The notes beneath the pieces are model-generated. The model was not told the origin of the DNA. It made no database searches and saw nothing but the letters and a program-made list of their open reading frames with translations. Shown piece by piece: positions 23,323-33,159 of a stretch of 64,000 nt of DNA. The position numbers were made by a program, and so were the translations under genes. The first letter of the stretch is position 1. Each line of letters opens with the position of its first letter. The DNA is from Diphasiastrum complanatum (Eukaryota; Streptophyta; Lycopodiopsida; Lycopodiales; Lycopodiaceae), in the NCBI GenBank assembly GCA_029204225.1, contig CM055112.1, positions 44,587,634 through 44,651,633 of the forward strand. Direction: 5' to 3'.

Positions 23323-24363
23323 ATGGAAATACCTTTTGATTTCAATATTGGAAAAATCATGCCAAGTTGTGGTGATTTTTGGACTTATGGTTCTAGCATA
23401 AGTACTCTTGATAATCATAGGAAGTGCATATTGAATGGTCATACTTGTTGTGATCATTATGAGAAATGGAGGTCTCAGATTTCCATAAAAAAGGAGCACC
23501 ATGAAGAGGATCTTAAGGATTCATCTCAAGGTTCAAATGTGCCAAGGATTGACGAGGAGAATCCTTCTCAAGGTTCAAGTGTGCCAAGGATTGAGGAGGA
23601 GAGACCTTCTCAAATTGTGATTCCAAAAAGAAACTCAAGAAATATGGTTGAGTCCATGTGGCTCACATTTCAAGGGAAAGAGGAGCATATCTCATGTGGT
23701 ATACATCACATACTTATTTCTCTTATGTCATTTGATAAATCAATTTGCTTTAGTGAGATCATTGCATCTCAAAAGTGGAGTAAAGCCATACTAGTTGAGT
23801 ATGAAGTCTCTTTTGAAAACATAGATGATGTTCTTAAAAAGTTGAAATTGATTTTAAATCAATTAGAAAGCAAATGGTTATTTCATCAAATGTATGCTCT
23901 TAAGTCATGTAAGAGCAAAAGTGATTTGTTCACTCATAGTTTGAAAATTTGTATCGAGGCAAATTGTAAACTCTTTATGAGAGTAAGTGAATCATCTTCT
24001 AAAGACACTTATCTCCATAATGAGGTATTTAGCCTCATTGGATCTGAGATTAGCATGGTAAACAAGCATGAAGATATGATGCAAACACTTTGTTATTATA
24101 GCATGCATAGTCTTGCCAATTTGGATGAGTCTAATTCTCTAGATCGTGTTAACATGATGTTAGATCTTTGTGATCCTAATAAATCAAGAAGAAATCTTTA
24201 TTTTCTCATGAAGGAGCATGCACATGAAGAAGGAGCAAGCCTCAAGGTCAAGCATCTACATGAAAATTGGAAGGAATCAATTTTGGAGGTGCTAGGATGG
24301 TGCAAAGCTCTCAAGCTCATCAAAGATGTCAACATCAAAGAAGCACTATCATGGATATGGTGA
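23323..24363 (+). CDS. G1 frame: 346-residue protein in the RT position, no known enzyme motif
   Basis: The frame opens at ATG 23323 (MEIPFDFNIGK) and closes 140 bp before the 3' LTR. The start is supported by G2, whose frame has exactly the same length and start, with an in-frame TAG just upstream. Residues 60-115 resemble the linker before copia RT: two acid/Ser/Pro repeats (SQGSSVPRIEEE type), then SQKWSKAILVEYEVSFEN, which recalls the copia sequence before RT (SKEW..AM..EYDAL). After that no QLD, YVDD, RNase H SDSDFA or CDN motif appears. The rest looks helical and Leu/Ser/Cys-rich (CIEANCKLFMRVSESSSKDT; ESILEVLGWCKALKLIKD). Its function is unknown. It may be a strongly diverged pol remnant or a captured frame. 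Confidence 0.7.
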   Translation: MEIPFDFNIGKIMPSCGDFWTYGSSISTLDNHRKCILNGHTCCDHYEKWRSQISIKKEHHEEDLKDSSQGSNVPRIDEENPSQGSSVPRIEEERPSQIVIPKRNSRNMVESMWLTFQGKEEHISCGIHHILISLMSFDKSICFSEIIASQKWSKAILVEYEVSFENIDDVLKKLKLILNQLESKWLFHQMYALKSCKSKSDLFTHSLKICIEANCKLFMRVSESSSKDTYLHNEVFSLIGSEISMVNKHEDMMQTLCYYSMHSLANLDESNSLDRVNMMLDLCDPNKSRRNLYFLMKEHAHEEGASLKVKHLHENWKESILEVLGWCKALKLIKDVNIKEALSWIW

Positions 24364-24503
24364 TTTCAGATCAACATCAAGTTCATTGGATGATCTTCAC
24401 ACCTTTTGAACCAGCAAAGACCAATTCAGCACATGGAGTCAAGTTCAAAATAATCATGTTTTCCATCAAGCTAGATTTACCAAGCTAGATTTTTGAGGAG
24501 GAG

Positions 24504-25331
24504 TGTGAAAAATGCAAAAATAAGCTTGGTAGAGGCCAAAAATCTTGCATATAGATGAAGACACATGTGTGGATCCTGTTCCCACTTGTGAAACTAGTGT
24601 ACTTGTCATGTACCATAATCATATATGTTGTACACATGATTTAATTCAAGTTCTAGTGGCTAAAATGGCCAAAAGCTAGTTTTCTAGACATATGACACAT
24701 GGCATCAATCTATTGATTGCATGAGCCACATCCTTTGGTTAGGTGTCATATCCCATGTGTAGAGGACAGCTCACACGTGTGGAATAAGCTGAAGTAGGCG
24801 AATTTTGACTTGTAGAAGATTTCCAAGTAGATCTCCATATAGAAGGAAAATGGACCAAAAGTGCTCAAAATAGAAAGTTTTGTCCAATTGTCAGTTTTGC
24901 ATGATGAATCATCATATGACAAAGCACCTTCACACATGTGGGATCAGAGGGATGATTAGTACCACGAGCTCCCACTTATCGTATATATAGAGCCACATTT
25001 GGCCATAATCATTGTGAGACACCAATCTTGGTTTTGGAAGCAATTTTGAGTGATTCTCTCCATTTGTCTATATTTGATTTGATTGTTTTGAGGTTCTATC
25101 AATGTGTACTTGATTTTCAGGTTGGAGTTCGTACTCAGACATGTTTTTACATGTGGGAAACCAGAAAGTACACCTACCTTCAATTAATGATTGTTCTTGT
25201 TAGGATTTTGTGTCTAGAAATGATCTAGGTTGATCTTTCAAGTAGATTGATAGATCAAGTAATTTGACAACCAATCCCTCTTGAGGATCAGATTAGGATC
25301 CACTCTTGGTCCTTTTTGTACTTTTTGCACA
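24504..25331 (+). repeat. 3' LTR of G1
   Basis: TGTGAAAAATGC...TTTTTGCACA, 828 bp, after the purine tract TTTTGAGGAGGAG. CACACGTGTG lies at 24772-24781. It is followed by the target duplication CTTAC. Confidence 0.92.
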
Positions 25332-25336
25332 CTTAC

Positions 25337-25786
25337 TAGGCATGACTCTAGGAACTAGGCTAGGTTTACAAATTAGGACAAGAGAGCCAAGTTAGCTTCC
25401 TTATTACATGCTGAAAATCCACCTAACTTCACAAAGGAAGTCACATTTGCTATGTATTCCAAGCTCCCATAGTGAGAAGATAGATTATTTTTGGAGCTCA
25501 TCTCGAGTTCGCTCTCCATGTACATTGTTTTCTTATGATCCAAATGAAACCAATACTTTGTGTACTTCAAACGCTCTCTACAAGTCGTACAGCAGGCTGC
25601 GCTTGAAACATGCCAACTCAGATCTATGCTTTTGTTCAATGATTTGATTATCAATGCTTGTTGTTTGTCAAATTGCCAATCTAGATCAAGTTTGATGACT
25701 AGTTTTTTGATAGATTGTTATGCAAGTACATAATCACTCTTGTGGATCTTTGAAGATTTATTTATGGTCCAAGAAGTACTTTCACA
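25337..25786 (+). repeat. 5' LTR of copia K (left part missing)
   Basis: It is related to the H LTR: TTCCTTATTACATGCTGAA, CCACCTAACTT and the end TACTTTCACA all have counterparts. It ends at 25786 and is followed by a decayed primer site (TGTTATAAGATCCAAG). Its left end lies at the G1 insertion, so the LTR was truncated before or by that event. Confidence 0.75.
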
Positions 25787-26402
25787 TGTTATAAGATCCA
25801 AGTACAAAGGCTTTAATCATTGGCCAAATCTAATCCATTTTAAGCAAATATTGGTGTTAAAAACTAATTTTGTGAGGGCAAGCTAGAAGCTAAGTTTTGG
25901 TGTGGAAATTTGATTCCAAAGTTGGTAGGGATCAAAATCCATATTGTTCACACATGTGGGCACCTCTGAACCTGCATTTAATGCTTCATATTCATTTGGT
26001 CCAAATAGATTCAATTTGTGAGATCTTGATGTATGTATTTGGTGGAAATCCTAGGATAAGCTACCAAGATCAAGTGCCATTGATTAGATTTGACTTAGTG
26101 TCATGGAATCTAATTAATCTAGGCTAACGAAATGTCCTCTTAAAGTGATATACAGGTCTTTTAAAAGAATGAAGAGATGTGAGTGAGATTTAGTCATGTT
26201 TGAGTTTCTAGGTTCAAAGCAAAACTAATTTTCTTGAGCATTGTTTCGTAGAAACCTTCCTAAAAGTTCTTGTGAATCAAGATCAAGGGGATCTTGCCAC
26301 TTGTGTCTTTGTGAACATCAAGTGAATTGCTAGTGAGGAAAATTTTGCAAAAGAGCATAGGGAGATCCAACAAGTACATCATTAGTACAAGTCATTAGGG
26401 AG

Positions 26403-26968
26403 ATGGGAACCATTGGTGGATTCCTTTTTGGATCTAGTGAGCATTTGAATTCTACAAACTACTCAATATGGAAAGTGAGGATGCAGTCACTCTTAGTGCT
26501 CCAAGACCTCTTTGATATTGTCCTAGAAGAAGAGGATGAGCCTCTTGGAGGACAAGAATTGGTTAGATACAAGAAGAAGGGAAGACTAACACTTCATAGC
26601 ATCAAAATGAATGTTAGTGATGACCTCTTGAAGGAGGTAGCCTCTTGCACATCAGCCAAGGAAGCTTGGGATTCTTTAAAAGCTATATATGAATCCAAAA
26701 ACACTTCAAGAGTGCTTATGATAAGAAACAAATCTTACAAAACATGAGGAGAAGTGATGAAAGTGCACAAGTGTTGCTAAGGATCAAGTCTCTCAACAAA
26801 GAATTGGCCTCTATTGGTGAGAACATCCTTGATAATGAGCTTGTACAAGTGATTCCAAATGGCTTAGAAGATGAGTTCTCCAATTTGGTTCAATGTTTTG
26901 CCATCCAAAACACTTTGCCATCTATTGATAAGCTCCATAGTGTGCTTGTGGCTGAAGAGTGTAGGATG
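26403..26968 (+). pseudogene. Copia K gag, left half, cut by element D/E
   Basis: Gag starts at the ATG at 26403 (MGTIGGFLFGSSEHLNSTNY, then IWKVRMQSLLVLQDLFDIV). A frameshift at about 26745 separates it from the next part (RRSDESAQVLLRIKSL...NTLPSIDKLHSVLVAEECRM). It stops at GTAGGATG, where the D/E LTR begins. The uninterrupted version of the same gag is at 40837-42098, nearly identical in sequence. The right half is at 7247-8002 on the minus strand. Confidence 0.88.
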
Positions 26969-27618
26969 TGTGGAAGATTTCAGATCCTTAAGATCCAATC
27001 TACTTGAATGATCTTTGGTTAGAAAGAGAAATACACTATCAATTTCACCAATGTAGAAAAATCAGCATCTACACACAATTTGAGATGCAAACACTAATAG
27101 AACTCGATCAAACTTGAATGAAATGATTATGTACTGTTGTTGTCCATACAAAACCAGCAAGCTACTGTATTTCACACGTGTGGATCCAAAAATAGCAATT
27201 ATAGATCATTCTACACATAGAATTGCAAGCAATCACCAAGATAGTGCACCAATGGATAGTAGAACCCAAGAGAACCATGTATAAGCATGAAATGAGATAG
27301 AGAAGAGAGAAGATGATTCTCTCCATGAGTTACATCCTTCTATAGCAGGTCCAAACCCTATTTGGCCACTTGGCTTTCCCACCAAAATGCTAACCCTACC
27401 AATTTTGGGTCTAGATTCAATGTACCCAACTTATTCAGATTGAATCTACTCAAACTCGCATTATATCTTTCCCACACTTTCAAAAAGTGTTTATTCAAAT
27501 GAAATTTAGACTAATGAACTTTGAAAAATCAACCTCTAAGTCTAAAACAAGTTTTGGCCTCAATATGCCAAATATGGAAATATTGCAAAATGTGATGAAA
27601 CTAGTTGAATCTTTCACA
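26969..27618 (-). repeat. 3' LTR of element D/E
   Basis: 650 bp, starting TGTGAAAGATTC at 27618 (minus) and ending TCTTCCACA at 26969. The stop codon of the pol frame is the TGA of the LTR's own TGTGA. CACACGTGTG lies at 27173-27182. Confidence 0.9.
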
Positions 27619-30148
27619 CTCCCTCTTCAACTAGTTTTAGCATAGACTTTGATAATACTCCAAGTGAAGTCCTATGCTTTATGAACAGGTCTTTTCCCAA
27701 TGCTTTGGTGAAGATATCAGCTACACATTCCCTTGAAGACACATGTTGAAGCTCCACCTCCTTTGCAATGACTCGCTCCCTCACAAAATGATATTGTATC
27801 TCAATATGCTTGCTCCTAGCATAGTTTTTGACAATAGAACTTTGATCCATCATAAGAATGATCTTCTTACTAGGAATAGACCTTCTTTCAATGATCATGT
27901 AATGCTCAAAATAGAAACAACCATAATTGATATAGGGAATAGTGTCCACTTGGGATGCTTCACTATTTCTTACATCAATTTTACATGTAAAAATGTGACT
28001 AGAACATGAAGAATCAAATAGAATGTAAGTGAGATGATTCCACCATGCTTCCAACTCTGAACTCTCTGGAAAAATATAGCAAACAAACAATAAATGTGAG
28101 TCATCAACTTTTGCTTGCATGTCTCCTCCTCCTTTGTCCTTTGTTGCCTTGTATCCACCATGATACTCCATGAATGAGCCTCCATCTTCATCTTGCCACA
28201 AGAAACCATCAAACCTTGGAGATCCATGAGTAGGTGAGTACATAAATGATGCAAATCCAGCACCACATGACTCCATAAACCAAGTAGTTTTCACTAGTCC
28301 ATCTTCAAGATCTACTTGACACAAGAAATTGACCATGAATTCACCAAAAATTGACAATCTCCAAGTATTGGCACCAAGTAGCTCAACACTTGAGAACTTA
28401 GCCATGGATGAGTGACATAATGAACCTCCAATAGCTTCATTTCCATAAGCAAAATCAGCCAAGAATGCTAGTACAAATCCAATATCAAAACAATGCTCAC
28501 CAATGTAGCTAGTTTTGCCATATCTTGACAATTTGCACACATCCACATGAAATTGCTCAAACATGAGATAGAACAAGTAAAGTAAAGTTGAACAACTTGA
28601 GTCTTCAATATGCTGCAAAAATAGATCCATAACACCCTTGCCAATTACCTCTCCTTTGATGCTCTTGACTAGCTCCAAATTGCCAACTTCCCTTTTGACT
28701 AGTTGAAGCGCTTTGAGATCAACCTCTTGATCTTCGACTTGATCATCAAAGTCATTGAACAAAATTTGTTTTCTAGATCCATTACTTGATTTTACAGCAA
28801 GACAACATCCATCCACTTGCATAGCTCCATGTACACAAGATCTTCCAAAAGATGTTCCACTCTTCATAAGAGATCGATACTCAAGATCCATTGCTTCGAT
28901 CCACTCCTCTTCTTTCCTTGCTTGATCTACACTTGTAGGTTCATCCAAAGAGGTTAGGAAAGCAACATGATTTCCAGAAACTACTTGCTTACCCTTTTGA
29001 TCATATGTGAGCCTTGAAGGTACTTGTTTTTCTCTTGATGTTCTCCTTGGCTTTTGACTTGACGAAGGTCCATCATCACCACCATCCAAAGTAGGATCCT
29101 TCTCATCAACATCAAGAATGTTAGATCCATCTACTTTACCATCAATCATGCTTGAAGACACCTTTGGAATGTTTCCCTCATCAAAAATGACATCTCTACC
29201 AACAATCACTTTGTTAGTAGAAGGAATGTAAACCTTGTAGGCTTTACTCACCTCACTATATCCAACAAAAATACCTCTTCTTGAAGATGGATCCTCCTTG
29301 GTCCTATCATCAAGAGTAATGTTGACATAGCATGTGCATCCAAAGGTTCTTAGAAAGTTGGCACTCGGCCACCTATTGCACAAGAATTTGGCACACAACA
29401 AAGCTTGATCCCAAAATGGTTTGTCAAGATTAGCACTTAACCTCATAGCTTTAGCACTTTCACATAAAGTCCTATTCTTCCTTTCAGCCACTCCATTTTG
29501 TTGTGGAGTCCTTGATGTTGTATACTCCCTCTTGATCCCATGCTCATCACAAAAGGCCTTGAACTTGTTAGATATGTACTCACCACCATTGTCACCTCTC
29601 AAGCACTTGATCTTTGTGGAGAATTGATTCTCCCTTGCATTCTTGAACTTTACAAAGACATCATACACTTCATCCTTGCTCTTTAGTAGATAGATCCAAC
29701 AAAATCTACTAAAATCATCAATGAATGTTACATACATCTTAGCTCCACTATTGCTAATTGTAGTAAATCCATGAATATCTGAATGTACAAGTTGAAAAGG
29801 CTTTGTAGATCTAGAAATAGATATAGTATAAGGTAGCCTATGTGACTTAGACAAAGCACAAGACTCACAAACATGCTTGTCATTACTTAAGGAACTTGGA
29901 AGACCAATCACAACCTTCTTCCTTGCCATTACCTCCAATGACTTGAAGTTGAGGTGTCCCATCCTTTTGTGCCAAACCTCTTGAATAGAAAATTGCTCCC
30001 TTGCAACACATCCAACTTGGTTAGCAATAACACAAGCATCAAGTTTGAACAACTTCCCTTGCCTTTTACCTTTTCCAATCAAGACATCCTTCCTTTTGAT
30101 CAAACAAGCATCTCCATCAAACTCCACCTTGAGGCCCTTACTTAGCAT
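27614..30148 (-). CDS. D/E pol frame, 844 codons: integrase fused to unknown segment, RT absent
   Basis: Residues 1-260 form a copia integrase: finger H60, H65, C94, C97 and catalytic D124, D186, E222, with the D-to-E spacing of 36 that the family shows. A 20-residue piece after FLCNRWPS, present in element F, is deleted in frame. Residues 260-430 are the integrase C-terminal region and linker (RRGIFVGYSEVSKAYKVY; SRLTYDQKGKQVV). At about 431, where F continues into RT fingers (NNTWRLVELPKG), the frame enters about 340 unfamiliar residues rich in Cys, Ser, Gly and aromatics (LLYLFYLMFEQFHVDVCKL; VLAFLADFAYGNEAIGG). It rejoins copia at 776 (YARSKHIEIQYHFVRE) and ends KSMLKLVEEGV, as in F. No QLD or YVDD is present. 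No stop interrupts it. A second copy of the unknown part is at 52445-53223. Confidence 0.85.
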   Translation of the reverse strand: MLSKGLKVEFDGDACLIKRKDVLIGKGKRQGKLFKLDACVIANQVGCVAREQFSIQEVWHKRMGHLNFKSLEVMARKKVVIGLPSSLSNDKHVCESCALSKSHRLPYTISISRSTKPFQLVHSDIHGFTTISNSGAKMYVTFIDDFSRFCWIYLLKSKDEVYDVFVKFKNARENQFSTKIKCLRGDNGGEYISNKFKAFCDEHGIKREYTTSRTPQQNGVAERKNRTLCESAKAMRLSANLDKPFWDQALLCAKFLCNRWPSANFLRTFGCTCYVNITLDDRTKEDPSSRRGIFVGYSEVSKAYKVYIPSTNKVIVGRDVIFDEGNIPKVSSSMIDGKVDGSNILDVDEKDPTLDGGDDGPSSSQKPRRTSREKQVPSRLTYDQKGKQVVSGNHVAFLTSLDEPTSVDQARKEEEWIEAMDLEYRSLMKSGTSFGRSCVHGAMQVDGCCLAVKSSNGSRKQILFNDFDDQVEDQEVDLKALQLVKREVGNLELVKSIKGEVIGKGVMDLFLQHIEDSSCSTLLYLFYLMFEQFHVDVCKLSRYGKTSYIGEHCFDIGFVLAFLADFAYGNEAIGGSLCHSSMAKFSSVELLGANTWRLSIFGEFMVNFLCQVDLEDGLVKTTWFMESCGAGFASFMYSPTHGSPRFDGFLWQDEDGGSFMEYHGGYKATKDKGGGDMQAKVDDSHLLFVCYIFPESSELEAWWNHLTYILFDSSCSSHIFTCKIDVRNSEASQVDTIPYINYGCFYFEHYMIIERRSIPSKKIILMMDQSSIVKNYARSKHIEIQYHFVRERVIAKEVELQHVSSRECVADIFTKALGKDLFIKHRTSLGVLSKSMLKLVEEGV

Positions 30149-30399
30149 TCACACTAAGCAAATTCTTGGTAATAGATGGAATAAACAAGACATCCTCCAA
30201 ATGAACATTCCTATTTGTAGAGAGAGAAATAGGAATTGTGCCAATCCCTTTGATTGCACACTCACCATCATTGGTCGTGTAGATCACCCTCTTGTCATCT
30301 CCATATGCTCTTTGTGAAAGGTCATGTGTGAACTTGATCCACTATCAATCCACCAAGGATCTAGATCTCCATCATTAGCAAGCATACATGAAGACATCA
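30149..30399 (-). pseudogene. D/E protease region
   Basis: The minus strand encodes DPWWIDSGSSSHMTFHKEHM, the copia aspartic protease site (DSG). A shift follows within about 60 bp, and a second shift near 30150 separates it from the long pol frame. The protease is therefore not continuous with integrase in this copy. Confidence 0.8.
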
Positions 30400-31029
30400 C
30401 TAAGCATCATCATTTGCATCTTGCACATCCAAACCATCCTCATCAAGAGTAAGATTACCTTGCTTGTCTCCTTGATCTCTCTTCTTCTTGTAGCACTCAC
30501 TTGCAAAGTGTCCTTTGATGCCACAATAGAAGCATTTGAGCTTTGATCTATCCTTCTTTTTGCCACTTGAAGAAGCATCCACTTGATCTTGCCCTTTAGA
30601 CCACTTGCTTTTGGTTTTGCCCGGGAATTTGCCCTTTGTGAACATAGCATCCTCTTGAAGTGTCGATGTAGATCCGCCTCTTGATTGAAGCCTATATTCC
30701 TCATTGATCAAGATCTCTTGAAGATCCATCAAACTTGGCAAAGTCTTTTGAATAGCAATACTTTGAACAATGTTAGCATGAGCATCCAACAAGCCATTAA
30801 GAATCACTTGAATAAGTTCTCCTTTCTTAATGCTTTCATCTATGCAAGCTAACTCATCATTTATCAATGCTTTCATTCTCAAAACAAAAGTACTTGGACT
30901 TTCTTCATTCTTTTGCAAACAAGAAAAGATTTGCCTTCTTAGAGTCAACACTCTAGAAGTAGACTTGGATTCATAAAGCTTCTTCAATGAACTCCAAGCT
31001 TCCAAAGATGATGTGCACTTACCAACTTC
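30400..31029 (-). pseudogene. D/E gag, C-terminal two-thirds
   Basis: Starting EVGKCTSSLEAWSSLKKLY, it covers the copia gag core (RVLTLRRQIFSCLQ; NDELACIDESIKKGELIQVI; TLPSLMDLQEILINEEYRL). The zinc knuckle CFYCGIKGHFASEC follows, then an acidic tail (DEDGLDVQDANDDA). The N-terminal third is at 9260-9479; between them no gag codon is missing, judged against the K gag (NELLF then EVGKC). Confidence 0.85.
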
Positions 31030-32529
31030 CACAGAATACTGAATCTAATTTAGTCCAAACCTCAGAACAAAACTCGGAATATTGACGTTAATTTGAGGGG
31101 TATATCGAGGCTCAGATAGATTCTTGCAACTTTCAAAATTATTGACCATTGCCATGACATTTTCGAAAAAGAAAGATGAGTGGGTGATGGTATCAAGGGA
31201 CATACCTACCACCTTTGTCCTCTCCCTTGTTTGTTGATCCTTCCTCACCCTCTTTATCCTCCCCACTCTCCTTATCATCCTCACATTTGAATGCTCCTCT
31301 TGCTCTTGCTCTTTGCTTTCTCCTCCTCCTCTTTGTAGTTCATTTTTCTGGTCAAAATTTCAAAATTTCAGCAACTACAATCATTGATGCTGATTTTCTA
31401 GAAGAAAATGTGTGGATGTATCTCATATGCGCAAAATCTGCTATTATGCCACTTTTTATTGATGTACAAATGTAGCTATGTTAAAGAGTAGCTATAAAAT
31501 TCTATGGTAGGTGCAAATGTACCAAGTCGTCAAATGACAGTTATATCAGAAGAATTAGAGCTATTTTTAAGACTTTACTATTTTTAATAAGTTTATTAAA
31601 TAGCAATACTTATAAGTGACTCTGATGGACAAATATATCTATGGTTGTTAATGGCCATTGGTTACCATGTTGTAATTGATCAATGTACTTGTTAAAATAT
31701 GATTAATAAAAGATGCCCAGCATGTACCTTTAAGGCACTGACTTAAGTTTCAAGGAAAGGTCCAAAGGCTAAGGTTCCTTCCAACAACGACAATCAAAGT
31801 TCAGTTCAAGACGAAAACAACAAACCAGCAACAATATGACAATTAAATCAATGATCGTTGCAAATAATACCCTTTTGAAGATTAAGGATGTCCTTGAAAA
31901 ATTAGGACCATGACCTTATCATAAGGTCCAAAAAGATTCCACAAAATAAAATACGTTGGCAAGTTCAAAATTGTTCAAACAGTAATTAACCATGATCCAT
32001 CAAAGATTATCGAAGACAATTTGGAGTTCTAGATAAAATCAAGAAATTAGTAACATTGCTTCACAATTGAAAGAGTTCTGGATAAAAATCGATGAATCCT
32101 TATCGATTGAGGACACTGCAAAATATACCAGTCAAAATAAAGTTTTGCAGGTGAAAATGCTTATAAGACATTCAGGTGCCTTGGACGAAAAGAATTGTCG
32201 AGGTCGACACAATGCGGAAGATTGAAATACAACCTGATTGATCAATTTTGAAATTATCTGGAGAGGCCAAAACTATATTCAAGTACCTTTTTGACAAAAT
32301 GAAACAAAGAATTGATGTAAAAGGTGCTATAAGCTTTATTGAAAGTCGGTTTTGAAGAAATTGCCCTTCTCCTAGTCCTTGGAGACGGTTACACCATGGA
32401 GTACAAGATGATTCGAAGCCATCAACCTATCACTTGTCAATTGGACCTCAAAATTCTTATCAAAAGGAATAAATTTGAATTCCATGAAAGGGATTAATTG
32501 GAAAACAACAAGAGGATGGCGTTTGGCAG
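31030..32529. other. Unassigned AT-rich sequence
   Basis: It begins where D/E gag breaks off. Short frames on both strands (31045-31284 minus, 31215-31475 plus) are low-complexity and resemble nothing I recognise. No LTR ends, RNA gene or enzyme motif seen. Confidence 0.4.
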
Positions 32530-33144
32530 TTTGCTGAATTCACACGTGTGGGATGCCCTACACATGTATTTTTGATCTCCTAAACACAATAACACCATAA
32601 ATATCAGACTAGCATTGGTTGTCAATAGGAAAGTTGATCATGCAAGCAATATTATTGTGTTACAAGCAAAATCTATCAACAAAACATAAGACAAAGCATC
32701 ATAAATGCCTCTACTTGGCTAGAGAGAGAAAATAGAAGGTACAAAACTCGTGGAGAGAGAGAGGGCATAAAGAGCTTGTCTCCAAATTTGCATTACACAC
32801 AAATTTCATTATATTCTCATTGAGAGTACATCACATATATATAGATCCATGGACTCTTCTCCTACTTTGAGTTGAATTGGAGTTGTAGATCCACCTCTCA
32901 AGCTATCTAGACTTATCCAAGCCACCTCACTATGTCTAATTGTGTCACATAGTCTTTTCATGCATTAAATATGGCATGTAAAGTACAAATGGCAATTCCT
33001 ATGGTAGCTCGAGTTTCTACTTCTACCTACCTTGAATATTTTATTCTAAGATGGGTCTTTACTAAACCGAAAGAGCTCAATTCATCTTTGGCATTTTTAG
33101 GACCCATACTCACAACATTAGATAGATTTTTCAAGATTTTGACA
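32530..33144 (-). repeat. 3' LTR of copia J
   Basis: On the minus strand it starts TGTCAAAATCTTG at 33144 after the purine tract TTAGGAG. It contains a TATATATAG core near 32838 and CACACGTGTG at 32541-32550. The far end is set only approximately, because no second copy is available. Confidence 0.6.
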
Positions 33145-33159
33145 CTCCTAAAAATGTAT

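Larger units (their letters stand above)
14385..25331 (+). mobile_element. Element G1: non-autonomous copia-like element, TSD CTTAC
   Basis: LTRs at 14385-15155 and 24504-25331 are flanked by the 5-bp duplication CTTAC (14380-14384 and 25332-25336), so this is one complete insertion. Copia H (17317-23316) is nested inside it. Without H and one copy of H's duplicated target, G1 is about 4.9 kb. It has a Met-tRNA primer site and a polypurine tract, but its only sizeable frame (23323-24363) lacks reverse transcriptase, integrase and RNase H motifs. G1 sits at the edge of a K-family LTR. Confidence 0.85.
26969..31029 (-). mobile_element. Element D/E, 3' half (gag, protease, integrase, novel segment, LTR)
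   Basis: Read on the minus strand: gag from EVGKCTSS at 31029, zinc knuckle, protease, integrase, an unfamiliar segment in place of RT, RNase H tail, polypurine tract, LTR. The five bases beyond the LTR (26964-26968, GGATG) are the complement of the CATCC before the 5' LTR at 8003. The left end of the element is the 5' half at 8003-9479. Confidence 0.8.

Noticed and set aside
23323-24363. Calling the G frame a plain degenerate RT
   Set aside because: No catalytic motif is visible and two copies keep the same length. The linker resemblance alone does not support an RT call, though remote descent remains possible.
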